A DNA stretch of 56,496 nucleotides from Alphaproteobacteria bacterium (GCA_022600345.1 JAHZKP010000140.1:1-56496); one strand, 5' to 3'; numbered from the stretch's first letter, positions 36,367 to 46,730 are shown. The notes: generated by a model from the sequence alone, not told the origin. Translations and numbers: made by a program.

Positions 36367-37908
36367 TTATCCGACGATGCGGACTTCCGCGTCGCAATCG
36401 ACGGTTTTGGCCAGACTGCAAAAGCGCCGCCCAAGTCGCGCTCCGTTTAAATTGGCGTGGGCTTTAGGGATCGACCAGACGAGAGTGCCATCTTCATAAG
36501 ATAGAGTCGTGTTGAGGATGATGTCCGGCATCCCGATCGAGAGCATGTGGGCCGCCCTGACGGCGGTGCCGACAATCAGGGCGCGATTGAGGTGTTGCTT
36601 ACCGGATGCTTTTCGCAGGCGCGTTGAAAGATTATCGCCCTTGGCGTCGCCACGGCCGACGTGGCGGAAATAGATCGACAGCGCGAGGAAGATCCGCCCG
36701 GGGTGATCGATACCGCTGAGGGCGGAATGGGCAATGGCGTCCAGGCTTTGCTCGCCTCGATAATCAGGGTGGGCGCGCCAGCCAATATCCGAGATGAGGC
36801 AGGCGGCGTGGCGCAACCGGCGCTGATGCGGGGTTTCTGCCAGATCCGGGTGGTCGAACAGCATGTCGGTCCACTTGCACAACTCGTGAGCATGGGCAGC
36901 CGAGCGGGCATAAAGGTTCGCGAGGCGGTCGCAATAACTCAGGAGCGGATCTTTGGCGCGTTCTTCGTCGCTCAGCAGCGAATAAACAATGCCCTCGCGC
37001 ACGCCGAATACGGAGAATTGGACGACCTTGGGCTTCATCCGGGTCAACAGGCGTTGCATGAGAATGGCACCATATGGGACCACCTCACGGCGCTGCTTGG
37101 AGACGAGTGAGGCGCCGGTAAAATCCGTCAAGCGCTTCGATTTGCGAATCTTGTCGGCAAACTTGATGGCCTCATCGGTGTCCAGGTCGTATTCGTGCAT
37201 AACATTCAGGGGGTAGTCGGACTCGGCCATGTGCATCTTGGCGAAGGCGCGCCAGGTACCACCGATGGCGTAAAAGGTGCGGTTGCGGCCGTCTTTCAGC
37301 CAGTCGAGGCGGCTTAGTGCTTCGTCGATGATGGCGGCAGCGTCTTCGACATTGCTGCCGGTGTTTTCGATCAGCCTCAGTCCGCCAAGAGGTAGCGTTA
37401 CAGCGTTGCGAATACGGCCGTCCTTGATGTCGACCAGTTCGATGCTGCCGCCGCCCAGGTCGGCGGCGATACCGTCGGGGTTGGTGACGCCCATCATGAC
37501 GCCTTGTGCGGCGACGGTTGCCTCTTCCTGGCCGGTCAGGACATGCACGCGCACGTTCAGGATCTGCTCGGCCTTTTTGATGAAAGCGCTGCCGTCCCTG
37601 GCGTCGCGAGCTGCCGCGGTGGCGATGACTTTAAGTGTTGAGACATTGAGAACATCGGCAATCGCACGAAAACGCTTCAGGGCCCCCAGGGCACAGGTCG
37701 TCGCTTCGGGCCCCAGAACGCCGGTGGAGGCCAGATTGCGGCCAAGACCGCACAGTTCCTTTTCATTGAAAATGGGGGTGGGAGCCCGAAACGGACCCTC
37801 GTAGACGACGAGGCGGACAGAATTGGAGCCGATGTCGATGACGCCGACAGGGCGGGGCCTGGTCCATGGGGCTAGTTCGACGTTGTCGGAATGCCGTGTG
37901 AATATCAT
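36367..37908 (-). CDS. ppx: Ppx/GppA family exopolyphosphatase
   Basis: The 513-residue protein has an ASKHA-fold phosphatase: VGVIDIGSNSVRLVVYEG (phosphate 1 loop), VIATAAARDARDG, VLTGQEEATVAAQGV and ADLGGGSIELVDI (phosphate 2 loop). An HD-type helical C-terminal domain follows. It hydrolyses terminal phosphate from polyphosphate, or acts on pppGpp. In many rhizobia ppk and ppx are adjacent and co-directional. Here three minus-strand genes separate them and ppx is reversed. Confidence 0.94.
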   Translation of the reverse strand: MIFTRHSDNVELAPWTRPRPVGVIDIGSNSVRLVVYEGPFRAPTPIFNEKELCGLGRNLASTGVLGPEATTCALGALKRFRAIADVLNVSTLKVIATAAARDARDGSAFIKKAEQILNVRVHVLTGQEEATVAAQGVMMGVTNPDGIAADLGGGSIELVDIKDGRIRNAVTLPLGGLRLIENTGSNVEDAAAIIDEALSRLDWLKDGRNRTFYAIGGTWRAFAKMHMAESDYPLNVMHEYDLDTDEAIKFADKIRKSKRLTDFTGASLVSKQRREVVPYGAILMQRLLTRMKPKVVQFSVFGVREGIVYSLLSDEERAKDPLLSYCDRLANLYARSAAHAHELCKWTDMLFDHPDLAETPHQRRLRHAACLISDIGWRAHPDYRGEQSLDAIAHSALSGIDHPGRIFLALSIYFRHVGRGDAKGDNLSTRLRKASGKQHLNRALIVGTAVRAAHMLSIGMPDIILNTTLSYEDGTLVWSIPKAHANLNGARLGRRFCSLAKTVDCDAEVRIVG

Positions 37909-38406
37909 GGCGATTCGTCTCCATCAGCCGTTGGCCGTTTTAGTGCCGTCCGATTCCGCTAGCCGCCAGACATTCGCAGTGGCAAGTGTTGCTGTCTGCA
38001 ATGCCCGATGTTGCGGCCCTCAAGGCTTACCTCTGGGGACTTTCACCGCAATGGCCATAGGATGCACTAACATGAGCTTTCATGGGCATTGCAACTCGAC
38101 TTCCGGATGCGGGCTGGGTTTTTCCGCTATTTCGATCGCTGGTCGATGATTTTGGTTAACCGGCGTACCGCAAATGCCACCGCGCAGATGTCGTTTGATC
38201 GAGCGGGGGGGAATGATTGTTGCGGGGAACCGGGGCGCTGAAGGACCGGTGTTCTTCAGTTGACGTGAATGAGGTAATTTGCTCTCGTTATTCCACGCTT
38301 TTCGAGAATTTATTTTAGGTTGCGGCGAATTGGTTCGCGGAATTGAAAAAATATGCTGCACGCGCTATTTGTAGTGTAACTCAATATTAACGGTGTGGTT
38401 TGCGCG
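37909..38406. other. Gene-poor interval between divergent ppx and YeeE/YedE genes
   Basis: About 500 bp without a credible gene. It should contain the ppx and transporter promoters. The part near 38280-38400 is noticeably AT-richer than the surroundings, which fits a promoter for the transporter gene. No repeat or RNA gene was recognised. Confidence 0.4.
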
Positions 38407-39468
38407 ATGTTTGAAGAACTCGGACTCGAAGGTTGGACGCCGCTTGCGGCCTCTGTTGTGCTTGGGCTGATGATTGGCGGATTATTTGGTGTGCTGGCGC
38501 AGCGCTCAAGGTTTTGCCTGCGTCGGGGGCTGGTCGGTTCGGATGCCGAGCGGTCATCAGCGCTGGGCGTGTGGTTGATGGCGCTGGCCGTTGCGGTGGC
38601 CGGCACGACGGCGATCGTTGAGTATGGGTTCGTTGATCTTTCCGCAACCCGATTCCAGAGCCAGAGTCTGCCGCTTGTAGCAATACTGCTGGGCGGTTTG
38701 CTGTTCGGCATCGGTATGGTTTTGACGCGCGGGTGTACCTCCCGGCTAACGGTGTTGGCGGGGACGGGGAACCTGCGGGCGGTTCTGACTTTATTGGTTT
38801 TTGCCATCGCTGCTCATGCGACGCTGAAAGGCGTTCTGGCGCCGGCCAGGACGTGGCTTGGCGGAATGACAGTCGATTTGCAGGGCCCTGGAACGCTGGC
38901 GGCGCTGGCTGGTAGTGCCATTATTCCTGCTGCGATCGTTGCAGCGGTTTTGGTTTTCGTTGCCATCAGATCGCGGGCGGGGATCGGCGACCTGGTGATG
39001 GGTGCCTTGATTGGTGTACTGGTGCCGCTTGGCTGGATTGGCACCGGCTATCTTCTTGCCGACGAGTTCGACCCGATTACACTTGAAAGCCTGGCGTTCA
39101 CGTCGGCTGCCAGCGACACGCTGTTTTGGACCGTTGCAGGTACGGCAATCGCGCCGGGGTTTGGCGTCGGGGTTTTGGGCGGCACGGTTCTGGGAGCATT
39201 GCTGGCTTCTGTCGCGTTTGGCGAATTCTCGGTTGTCGGCTTCACCAAGGACACGCCAACGGGGAACTATATCGTCGGCGGCGTCTTGATGGGCGTTGGC
39301 GGTGTTCTGGCTGGCGGGTGCACCATTGGTGCGGGACTTACGGGAGTTTCCGCATTGGGCATTTCGGCGATCCTGGCGCTGCTTGCGATCGTTGCCGGTG
39401 GGCTGTTGGCTGGAACCGTCATCGAGCGGCGGGCCGGAATCACTGCGGGGCTGGTGCCCGCCGAGTAA
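38407..39468 (+). CDS. YeeE/YedE family transporter (thiosulfate/sulfur transporter type)
   Basis: The 353-residue protein has nine or ten membrane helices. The marks of the family are FGVLAQRSRFCLRRGL, LFGIGMVLTRGCTSRLTVLAGTGNLR and GVLAGGCTIGAGLTGVSALG, where the conserved Cys residues act in sulfur-compound transfer in the thiosulfate transporter TsuA. Substrate here is inferred. ATG 38407 was chosen; a GTG four codons earlier is possible. A terminator follows at 39500. No TusA-like partner is next to it. Confidence 0.85.
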   Translation: MFEELGLEGWTPLAASVVLGLMIGGLFGVLAQRSRFCLRRGLVGSDAERSSALGVWLMALAVAVAGTTAIVEYGFVDLSATRFQSQSLPLVAILLGGLLFGIGMVLTRGCTSRLTVLAGTGNLRAVLTLLVFAIAAHATLKGVLAPARTWLGGMTVDLQGPGTLAALAGSAIIPAAIVAAVLVFVAIRSRAGIGDLVMGALIGVLVPLGWIGTGYLLADEFDPITLESLAFTSAASDTLFWTVAGTAIAPGFGVGVLGGTVLGALLASVAFGEFSVVGFTKDTPTGNYIVGGVLMGVGGVLAGGCTIGAGLTGVSALGISAILALLAIVAGGLLAGTVIERRAGITAGLVPAE

Positions 39469-39499
39469 GCCGTGGTGGCCGGCTAATCACCGCAATTGA

Positions 39500-39531
39500 T
39501 AAAAGGGGGCTGCGATTGCGGCCTCCTTTTT
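39500..39531 (+). terminator. Intrinsic terminator after the YeeE/YedE gene
   Basis: AAAAGG(G)GGC at 39501-39510 pairs with GCC(T)CCTTTT at 39521-39530 with one internal mismatch and a 10-nt loop, followed by a T-run. Confidence 0.75.
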
Positions 39532-39689
39532 CGTTGGGGCTGTCGATGTGGACGTGCAGATATCCGCAGTTGCCATTTTCAATTATGTTGGCGAAGACTG
39601 TCGCGCTTATGCGTAATCCAACGAAGTGGACGCAGCCGAGAACAGTACGAAGCGTCCTGTGCGGCGCCTCTTAGGAGAACGGGTCAAAC

Positions 39690-40157
39690 ATGCACCGCGT
39701 AGGGATCATTCCATTCGATATCCAGGGTGATGCTATCGCCTTGTTGTTTGTTACATCGCAAACGCGCGGCCGGTGGATTCTACCGAAGGGCCGCATTAAG
39801 TCGGGCGAGACCCATGTGCAGGCCGGGCATCGGGAGGGTTTTGAAGAAGCAGGCGTAAAAGGCGTGTTGCTTGAGGACTTTCCTTTCACGGTTGTAATCG
39901 GAAAGCAGTCGGCAACCGGGGTGCAAAAAGTACCTGTGACCTACTACCCCTATCTTGTGCAGGAGCAGGCTGACGAATGGCCGGAAAAGGAGCGCCGTCA
40001 GCGCCATTGGGCGCTAATCGAGAAGGCTTCAAAAGTGGCCCATCGGGACGACTACCTGGGGCTCATTCGACAGTTTAGTGATTTGGGGCCGTGGATCATA
40101 GAAGCTGCAAGGCTGCATAAATCGCAGCAGCAAGAGCAGCAGACGCTGGCACAGTAA
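39690..40157 (+). CDS. NUDIX hydrolase
   Basis: The 155-residue protein has the Nudix box GRIKSGETHVQAGHREGFEE then AGV (Gx5Ex7REUxEExGU, with Gly at the first U position). Nudix enzymes hydrolyse nucleoside diphosphates linked to other groups; substrate unknown. TTAGGAGAA ten bases upstream supports ATG 39690. Its last 62 bases overlap, tail to tail, the end of the truncated phosphate transporter gene on the other strand. Confidence 0.9.
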   Translation: MHRVGIIPFDIQGDAIALLFVTSQTRGRWILPKGRIKSGETHVQAGHREGFEEAGVKGVLLEDFPFTVVIGKQSATGVQKVPVTYYPYLVQEQADEWPEKERRQRHWALIEKASKVAHRDDYLGLIRQFSDLGPWIIEAARLHKSQQQEQQTLAQ

Positions 40158-40854
40158 TCACCCAGGCTGCGGCTATTGAGAGCACGAAATTCCTGCGAAC
40201 CAAACGACGGGTTCCGCGGACGTTGCGGCTCTCGAAGGCGTCTTGAGCGGTGGCGTTCAGCTTATGGCCCGGTCGTAATTTGCGCCGATTGGGGTTTTCG
40301 GCGAATTCACGCAGGAAGCCGACTCCAAATACCGCTCCAACGGCAATGTGGGTCGAGCTGACCGGCAATCCAAGGTTGGTTGCGATAAGGACAGTGATTG
40401 CCGCCGACAGGGCAATGCAGTAGGCGCGCGGGGAGTTGAGCCGGGTAATCTTCTGTCCGACGACGGTGATCAGCTTGGGGCCGAATAGCCCGAGGCCGAG
40501 TGCTATGCCGAATGCACCAACCACCATCACCCAGAGTGGGATAGAGACCTTGCTGGCAATCGCAGCATCCGGGCCGATTGTCGAAACGATAGCGGCGAGC
40601 GGACCGACGGCATTCGCGACATCGTTTGTGCCATGGGCAAAGGACAGCAGGGCGGCGCCGATGATCAGCGGCACGTCGAACAATCCGTAGATGTCTTTCT
40701 TTCGGTTTTTAAGGCCCTGGACGGCCTTGGCGACGTGCTGGTGGCCAAGGCCCCAGGCAATTGCAAATGCTGCGCTGGAGACCAGTACCACCTCCAGGCC
40801 GGAGGGTTGCCAAATGCGTTTCAATCCCTTGAGGGCCATGTATCCGCCGATCAC
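40096..40854 (-). CDS. PiT family inorganic phosphate transporter, N-terminal half missing (probably decayed)
   Basis: The 252-residue frame covers only the second half of a PiT transporter. It has the second signature FAHGTNDVANAVGPLAAIVS and the later GLPVSSTHIAVGAVFGVG, but the first signature (GANDVANN type) and the helices around it are absent. The frame begins IGGYMALKGLKRIWQP, which reads like the family's first-half IGGYMAL fused to its second-half LKGLKRIW, so an internal deletion is likely. An upstream ATG at 40961 opens a 36-codon frame in another phase that could be the original N-terminus. The start given is GTG. Normal members are near 500 residues. Confidence 0.75.
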   Translation of the reverse strand: MIGGYMALKGLKRIWQPSGLEVVLVSSAAFAIAWGLGHQHVAKAVQGLKNRKKDIYGLFDVPLIIGAALLSFAHGTNDVANAVGPLAAIVSTIGPDAAIASKVSIPLWVMVVGAFGIALGLGLFGPKLITVVGQKITRLNSPRAYCIALSAAITVLIATNLGLPVSSTHIAVGAVFGVGFLREFAENPNRRKLRPGHKLNATAQDAFESRNVRGTRRLVRRNFVLSIAAAWVITVPASAALAAAIYAALQLL

Positions 40855-41116
40855 CCAGATCGACCCGCGCCACTCTCCTGCTGGACCTGGGACTGCCTGA
40901 AAGCGATCCGCCGCAAGTCATTGACGTAGCGGTGTTCTGGATTTTTCGCTTCGTCGCTCATCCGGGGGGCTTCCGTTCCGATTGGTTCGTTGCCAAGGCA
41001 TGGCCCCGAATCAACAGCGGAGTCGGGTGCGCGCTAAACGTTGTCTTGGCACAATTGGCCCGTGGCGTATTGCTCGGACAGTGTCTTTCCCTAAGTTTTT
41101 TCGCTGGTTGGTCCGT

Positions 41117-42265
41117 TCACACCGGCATAACGACCACGTCGCCGTCTTTCAAAGTCAGTGCGATTTCGCCGCGCTTGAGGCTTAACGCGTCGGCACCGAA
41201 CAACTCCTTGCGCCAGCCTTTGAGGGCGGGGACATCTGGTTGGGAGTGGCGCGCGAGGGCGTCGAGGTCGGAGGCATCCGCGATCATGCGGGGGGCGACG
41301 CCGTGGCGGGCGGCTGCCGATTTCAGAAGGACCTTCAACAGTTCCAGAGTAGCGGTTGCTTCGGCGGAAAGCGGCTGGCCCTGGCGCAATTGCGGAACGT
41401 CGGCCATATCGCGCTGCTGTCCTTGGGCGACGGCGGCGACGATTTCCTTGCCCTTGGCGGAGCGGGCGAAACCGTCGGGCACAGAGCGCAGGCTTCCCAG
41501 GTCGGCAGTGGAGCGGGGGGCGTTGTTGGCGATGTCATAGAGGGCGTCGTCGCGGATAATGCGCTGGCGGGGGACGTTTTGCTTTTGGGCTGAGCGTTCG
41601 CGCCAGGCGGCAAGCGACATCAGGACGGCCATGGCCTTGCGGTTCCTGACCTTCGACTTGAGGCGCTGCCAGGCGGTTTCGGGCGTTTGAATGTAGGTTT
41701 CGGGCGCGGTCAGGGTTGCCATTTCCTCGTCAAGCCATGGCGCGCGGCCCGACTTTTCGAGTTCGGCCTTGAGGTGCCGGTAGACATCGCGAAGGTGGGT
41801 CACGTCGCCGATGGCGTAATCGAGCTGCTTGCTTGTCAGGGGACGTTTCGACCAATCGGTAAAGCGGGACGATTTGTCGAGTTGGGCGCCAGTGATGGAC
41901 TTAACCAGGTTGACGTAGCTGATCTGGTCGCCGAAGCCGCAGACCATGGCGGCGACCTGGGTGTCGAATACCGGTGTTGGGATAAGACCGCCCTCGATGT
42001 GGAAAATCTCCAGGTCCTGGCGGGCGGCGTGGAACACCTTGACCTTGTCAGAGGCGGCCATCAGGTCCCAGAACGGCTTTAAATCGAGGCTGGGCGCCAT
42101 CGGATCGATAATTGCCGACGTGTCGGGGCCGGCAATCTGGATCAGGCACAGGTTGGGCCAATAGGTGTGCTCGCGCATGAACTCGGTATCAACCGTCAGG
42201 AAATCGGCGGTTGAAAGCTCGCGGCACAGGTTTTCAAGGTCGGGGGTCGTTGTGATTGGTGTCAT
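41117..42265 (-). CDS. rnd: Ribonuclease D
   Basis: RNase D is a 3'-5' exonuclease that trims tRNA precursors. The 382-residue protein shows the DEDD residues: FLTVDTEFMREHTYW (Exo I), VKVFHAARQDLEIF (Exo II) and LDYAIGDVTHLRDVYRHL (Exo III with the Tyr/Asp). An HRDC domain is in the C-terminal half. It is divergent from aspS over about 170 bp, a neighbourhood typical of Hyphomicrobiales. Confidence 0.95.
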   Translation of the reverse strand: MTPITTTPDLENLCRELSTADFLTVDTEFMREHTYWPNLCLIQIAGPDTSAIIDPMAPSLDLKPFWDLMAASDKVKVFHAARQDLEIFHIEGGLIPTPVFDTQVAAMVCGFGDQISYVNLVKSITGAQLDKSSRFTDWSKRPLTSKQLDYAIGDVTHLRDVYRHLKAELEKSGRAPWLDEEMATLTAPETYIQTPETAWQRLKSKVRNRKAMAVLMSLAAWRERSAQKQNVPRQRIIRDDALYDIANNAPRSTADLGSLRSVPDGFARSAKGKEIVAAVAQGQQRDMADVPQLRQGQPLSAEATATLELLKVLLKSAAARHGVAPRMIADASDLDALARHSQPDVPALKGWRKELFGADALSLKRGEIALTLKDGDVVVMPV

Positions 42266-42438
42266 GGCGGGCGGCTATAGCGCATTCTTGGGGCCAGGGC
42301 TATTACCGGGTGGTTGGAGCCTTCGACAGCGCTTAGCGGTATTGAGCTGGCGTCTTGACATATTACAGGCCTCATGCGCTTTTCCGGCCTTGATTCAAGA
42401 TCTCTATTGAAAACACCACATTCGAGGCAAAACCGATC

Positions 42439-44268
42439 ATGGCCAAAGTGGACGGCACCGGCGCTGGTGCGGACATGCACCGCTATCGCTCACACACCTG
42501 CGAGGCCTTGCGTGCCAGCGATATCGGCAACGAAGTGCGGCTTTCTGGCTGGGTGCATCGCGTGCGCGACCACGGCGGCGTGCTGTTCATTGATTTGCGC
42601 GACCATTACGGCCTGACGCAGGTGGTGGCCGATCCCGATAGCCCCGCCTTCAAAATGGCCGAGCAGGTGCGCTCGGAGTGGGTGATCAAGGTCGATGGCA
42701 AAGTGCGTGAGCGCCTGGAAGGGACGACCAACGCTGAGCTTGCGACAGGTGAGATTGAGATCTTTGCTGCCCAGATCGAGGTGTTGTCGAAGGCCGAGGA
42801 GCTTCCTGTTCCCGTCTTTGGCGAGCCGGATTACCCAGAAGACATGCGGCTGACCTATCGCTTCCTCGATCTGCGCCGCGAGACGCTGCACGCCAACATC
42901 ATGAAGCGGATGGCGGTGATCCGCTCTATGCGCCGGCGGATGGAAGATGCGGATTTCTCAGAATTCGCAACGCCGATCCTGACGGCCTCGTCGCCGGAAG
43001 GTGCGCGCGACTTCCTGGTGCCGTCGCGATTGCATGAGGGTAAGTTCTACGCGCTGCCGCAGGCGCCGCAGATTTATAAGCAACTGCTGATGGTGTCGGG
43101 GTTCGACAAGTATTTCCAGATCGCGCCGTGCTTCCGCGATGAAGATCCGCGTGCCGACCGGCTGCCTGGCGAATTCTACCAGCTCGACGTGGAGTTGAGT
43201 TTCGTCACCCAGGAAGACATCTTCCAGACGATGGAACCGATTACGCGCGAGATATTTGCCGAGTTTGCCGATGGCAAGCCGGTGTCGGAGACGTTCAAGC
43301 GCATTCCTTATGACGAGGCGATTGCCAAGTACGGCACCGACAAGCCCGACCTGCGCAACCCGATCGAGATGCAGGATGTGACCGAGCATTTCCGCGGTTC
43401 TGACTTCAAGGTCTTCGCAGGCATGATCGAGAAGGACCCCAAGGTCCGGGTCTGGGCCATTCCTGCGCCGAAGGGCGGCTCACGAGCCTTCTGCGACCGA
43501 ATGGACAAATGGGCGCGGACCGAGGGGCAGAAGGGGCTGGGGTACATCTTCTTCCGCGATGGTGAAGGGGCCGGTCCGATCGGCAAGAACATCGGTCCGG
43601 AGCGCGTTGCAGCGATCCGCGAACAGCTCGGCCTCAATGACGGGGATGCTGTGTTCTTTGCCGCCGGCGATCCGCGCAACTTCCACAAATTCGCAGGCGA
43701 TGCGCGCGACCGGGCTGGTCGGGAATTGAAGCTGTTGGACGAAGACCGGTTCGAATTGTGCTGGATCGTCGACTTCCCGATGTATGAATGGAACGAAGAC
43801 AACAAGGCCATCGAGTTTTCGCACAACCCGTTCTCGATGCCGCAGGGCGGGCTTGAAGCGCTTGATGCCGCCAAGAGCGATGACGATCTGCTGGCGCTGA
43901 AAGCCTGGCAGTACGATCTGGTTTGCAACGGTTCGGAAATTGCCTCAGGCTCCATCCGTAACCACCTGCCTGAAAGCATGGTCAAGGCGTTTGGGCATGC
44001 AGGGCTTGACGAAGAGGTGGTGAAGGAGCGGTTCGGCGGACTTTATCGAGCGTTTCAGTATGGCCCGCCGCCGCATGGCGGGATGGCGCTTGGAATCGAC
44101 CGTATCGTCATGCTGCTTGTTAATGCCGCCAACCTGCGTGAAGTCTCGCTGTTCCCGATGAACCAGCAGGCGCAGGACCTGCTGATGAATTCGCCTGCCG
44201 AAGCCAGTCCCTCCCAACTTCGCGAATTGTCGCTGCGCGTCGTTGGCGAGGCAGCGAAGAAGGGGTAG
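42439..44268 (+). CDS. aspS: Aspartate--tRNA ligase (probably Asp/Asn type)
   Basis: AspRS charges tRNA(Asp); alphaproteobacterial forms often also charge tRNA(Asn). The 609-residue protein has the OB-fold anticodon domain ([20 protein letters not shown]), motif 1 region ([20 protein letters not shown]), motif 2 ([16 protein letters not shown]) and motif 3 ([13 protein letters not shown]), with the GAD insertion between. ATG 42439 has GAGG upstream; ATG 42475 (MHRYRSHTC) is the usual family start and is an alternative. Confidence 0.96.
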   Translation: MAKVDGTGAGADMHRYRSHTCEALRASDIGNEVRLSGWVHRVRDHGGVLFIDLRDHYGLTQVVADPDSPAFKMAEQVRSEWVIKVDGKVRERLEGTTNAELATGEIEIFAAQIEVLSKAEELPVPVFGEPDYPEDMRLTYRFLDLRRETLHANIMKRMAVIRSMRRRMEDADFSEFATPILTASSPEGARDFLVPSRLHEGKFYALPQAPQIYKQLLMVSGFDKYFQIAPCFRDEDPRADRLPGEFYQLDVELSFVTQEDIFQTMEPITREIFAEFADGKPVSETFKRIPYDEAIAKYGTDKPDLRNPIEMQDVTEHFRGSDFKVFAGMIEKDPKVRVWAIPAPKGGSRAFCDRMDKWARTEGQKGLGYIFFRDGEGAGPIGKNIGPERVAAIREQLGLNDGDAVFFAAGDPRNFHKFAGDARDRAGRELKLLDEDRFELCWIVDFPMYEWNEDNKAIEFSHNPFSMPQGGLEALDAAKSDDDLLALKAWQYDLVCNGSEIASGSIRNHLPESMVKAFGHAGLDEEVVKERFGGLYRAFQYGPPPHGGMALGIDRIVMLLVNAANLREVSLFPMNQQAQDLLMNSPAEASPSQLRELSLRVVGEAAKKG

Positions 44269-44509
44269 TCCGCCTTTCTCACAATGAGGGGCGGGCGCCA
44301 CGCAGGTCCAAATGGCTGATGGGCAATACGAGAATTGCCGATTGCCTCCGGGGCATTGGTGCCTTGTTTTGCGTATGGACAGTTCACGCCCAATCGCATT
44401 GCTGTGACCTGTTCCTTCGGGAACAACGTTGTCTCAATGATGAGCACAAAGTTGATCCAGGGGAGTGCTGAATTCGGTGACCCTGCCGGGCTGGCTGAGA
44501 GGACGCAAC

Positions 44510-45901
44510 ATGGAGCAGGTTGAGGCGGACGCATTCGTCCCGGCGTCGGTTGCGCCCGGACCTGACAATCCGAGCGCGTGGCGTTTTCTATCGGCGATGG
44601 CCCGCGATCCGCTGAGTGCGATTCCTGCTTCGGCCTATCGTGAGCGCGTCACTTCAATGACGATCATGGGCAAGCGCGTCGGCGTGATTTGCGACCCTGA
44701 AATCATCCACGAAATGCTGGTTCGCCGTGTGGACGACTTTCCCAAATCCGAAATCGATACCCGGGTTTTCAGTCCGGTCCTTGGGGCGGGGTTGCTGACA
44801 GCCCAAGGGGCAGATTGGCGCTGGAAAAGACGCCTGGCTGCGCCCTACTTCGCGCCCGCGCATCTGGATCGTTGCGTACCCGACATGGTTCGGCCGTTTG
44901 AGAGCCTGGCTGAAAGGTGGAGCCGATCGGCTGAGGGCGGGTGCGTGGAGGTTTCCGCCCAGATGACGCAAGCAACGTTCGATGTCATCAGCGCGACACT
45001 GTTCACCGATCAGCAGGAGATCGACTTCAAGGTTCTGTCGGGGGCAATTGATGATTACCTGACGCCGATCTCCTGGGTGATCGGGTTGGCCTCGTTGAAA
45101 CTGCCACCATGGCTACCGCATCCAGGACGCCGGCAACTGCGACGGGCGGGTCGGGCCATGCGCGCTTCTGTTGGTGATTTGATTGCTGTACGGCGGCGCT
45201 GTGGCGTGCGGGCGAAAGACATCTGCGGCGACCTGATGGCGGCGCGAGATCCTGAAACGGACCGTGTGTTGAGCGATGAGGATCTGGTCGACATGCTGCT
45301 GACGCTGATTGCAGCGGGCCATGAGACTTCGGCGAACGCATTGACGTGGGCGCTTTACTGCCTGGCGCTATCTGTCGACTTGCAGGAGGAGTTGGCTGCC
45401 GAGGTTAAAAGTGTTGCTGGCAGGTGTGGGATCGAAGGCCGGGACATTGACGGGCTGGTCAAGATCGAGGCGTTTCTCAAGGAGGTGATGAGGCTGTTTC
45501 CGCCGGCTCCGCTGATGGCGCGCCAGACTCGCAGCCGGGAGGTGCTGGGTGGCATCGAATTTGACCGGGGGGCAATGTTGTTCATTCCGCTTTATGCGCT
45601 GCACCGGAACGAAAGACTGTGGGATCACCCGCAGCAGTTTCGCATCGCGCGTTTTCTGCGTGGCAATGGCCACAGCACCAGCGAAGGCAACGGTATATCG
45701 AGGACGGCTTATATGCCATTCGGTGCGGGCCCGCGTGTGTGTCTGGGGGCTGCATTCGCGATGCGCGAAATGAAGGTGGGAATCGCGGCCCTGGTTCGCC
45801 GGGTTCGGTTTGCAGTGAGTGATGAAACCGTGGTCGATCCAGTGCAAAGAGTTACACTGCGTCCCCGCAACGGTCTGAAGCTGAAGATTATGCCGGTGTG
45901 A
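44510..45901 (+). CDS. Cytochrome P450
   Basis: The 463-residue protein has the I-helix LIAAGHETSANALTWAL, K-helix ExxR in LKEVMRLFPP, and haem loop FGAGPRVCLGAAFA. Two P450s in one window (the other at 24316-25677) are not near-identical, so a recent duplication is unlikely. GAGAGGA lies seven bases before ATG 44510; a GTG 15 codons upstream is disfavoured. It is near aspS and the ceramidase-like gene; no ferredoxin gene is adjacent. Confidence 0.9.
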   Translation: MEQVEADAFVPASVAPGPDNPSAWRFLSAMARDPLSAIPASAYRERVTSMTIMGKRVGVICDPEIIHEMLVRRVDDFPKSEIDTRVFSPVLGAGLLTAQGADWRWKRRLAAPYFAPAHLDRCVPDMVRPFESLAERWSRSAEGGCVEVSAQMTQATFDVISATLFTDQQEIDFKVLSGAIDDYLTPISWVIGLASLKLPPWLPHPGRRQLRRAGRAMRASVGDLIAVRRRCGVRAKDICGDLMAARDPETDRVLSDEDLVDMLLTLIAAGHETSANALTWALYCLALSVDLQEELAAEVKSVAGRCGIEGRDIDGLVKIEAFLKEVMRLFPPAPLMARQTRSREVLGGIEFDRGAMLFIPLYALHRNERLWDHPQQFRIARFLRGNGHSTSEGNGISRTAYMPFGAGPRVCLGAAFAMREMKVGIAALVRRVRFAVSDETVVDPVQRVTLRPRNGLKLKIMPV

Positions 45902-45989
45902 ATTACCGGCATCGGGCGGTATGTTGTCGGGCGATAGTTCGATGTGCGGAACTCGTTAAGATCTGCAGTTCAGGGGGTGGGAAATCGCG

Positions 45990-46730
45990 ATGGACCTGTT
46001 GGAGAAGTGGGCGCGTTGGCTCGATGGCCTGGTCCCGCGCGGGCACTGGCACGACAAGATCTATTCGTATTGTGAGCGTGGTGGGGATGGCAGCTTTTGG
46101 GCCGAACCGTTTAACGCATGGTCGAATGGTGCGTTTCATCTGGCGGCGTTGGCGGCTCTGGTCTTGTGGTTCGTGGTGCCAGCTCAGCGGCGCAGTTATT
46201 TCGATCTCGTCCTGATTTTATTGGTGTTCATTATCGGCACCGGCAGCTTTCTGTTTCACACGTTGGCAACGCGCTGGGCGGCGATTGCCGATGTGGCGCC
46301 GATCACGACATTCATGCTGGTCTATGTCGCCTACGCCTTGAAGCGCTTTGTTGGGGCCGGGTGGATTATAACGATTATCGGCGTTGTGCTGTTTTTCTTT
46401 GCGCTTCGAGAGGCTGCCGGGATGCGGTCTGAATTTGGCAATTCGGTTGCCTATGTGCCGGCACTTGGTGCGCTGCTGCTGGTGGGGGCGGTGTTAGGTT
46501 TTATGCGCCATCCGGCTTGGCCATATGTCTTTTGCGGCGGGTTGATTTTTGCTGTTTCGCTGGCGCTGCGGACTTACGACAAGGCGTGGTGCGATCGAAC
46601 AGAGTTTTTCGATTTCGGCCATGTTGGCACGCATCTGTGGTGGCACATTCTCAATGCTCTGCTGTTGTATCTGTTGTTGCAGGCGGCAATTCTGCATGGC
46701 CGGGGCAGGGCCAAGCGAACGATTGCATGA
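45990..46730 (+). CDS. Ceramidase-like membrane protein (alkaline ceramidase family)
   Basis: The 246-residue protein has about seven membrane helices and the family motifs: FWAEPFNAWSNGAFH (Glu/Asn-rich), GTGSFLFHTLATRWA (FH), ADVAPITTFMLVYVAY (Asp) and the final GTHLWWHILNALLLY with the metal-binding histidines. The family hydrolyses ceramide-like amides using zinc. Whether this bacterium makes sphingolipids is not visible here. GGGGGTGGGA precedes ATG 45990. Confidence 0.88.
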   Translation: MDLLEKWARWLDGLVPRGHWHDKIYSYCERGGDGSFWAEPFNAWSNGAFHLAALAALVLWFVVPAQRRSYFDLVLILLVFIIGTGSFLFHTLATRWAAIADVAPITTFMLVYVAYALKRFVGAGWIITIIGVVLFFFALREAAGMRSEFGNSVAYVPALGALLLVGAVLGFMRHPAWPYVFCGGLIFAVSLALRTYDKAWCDRTEFFDFGHVGTHLWWHILNALLLYLLLQAAILHGRGRAKRTIA

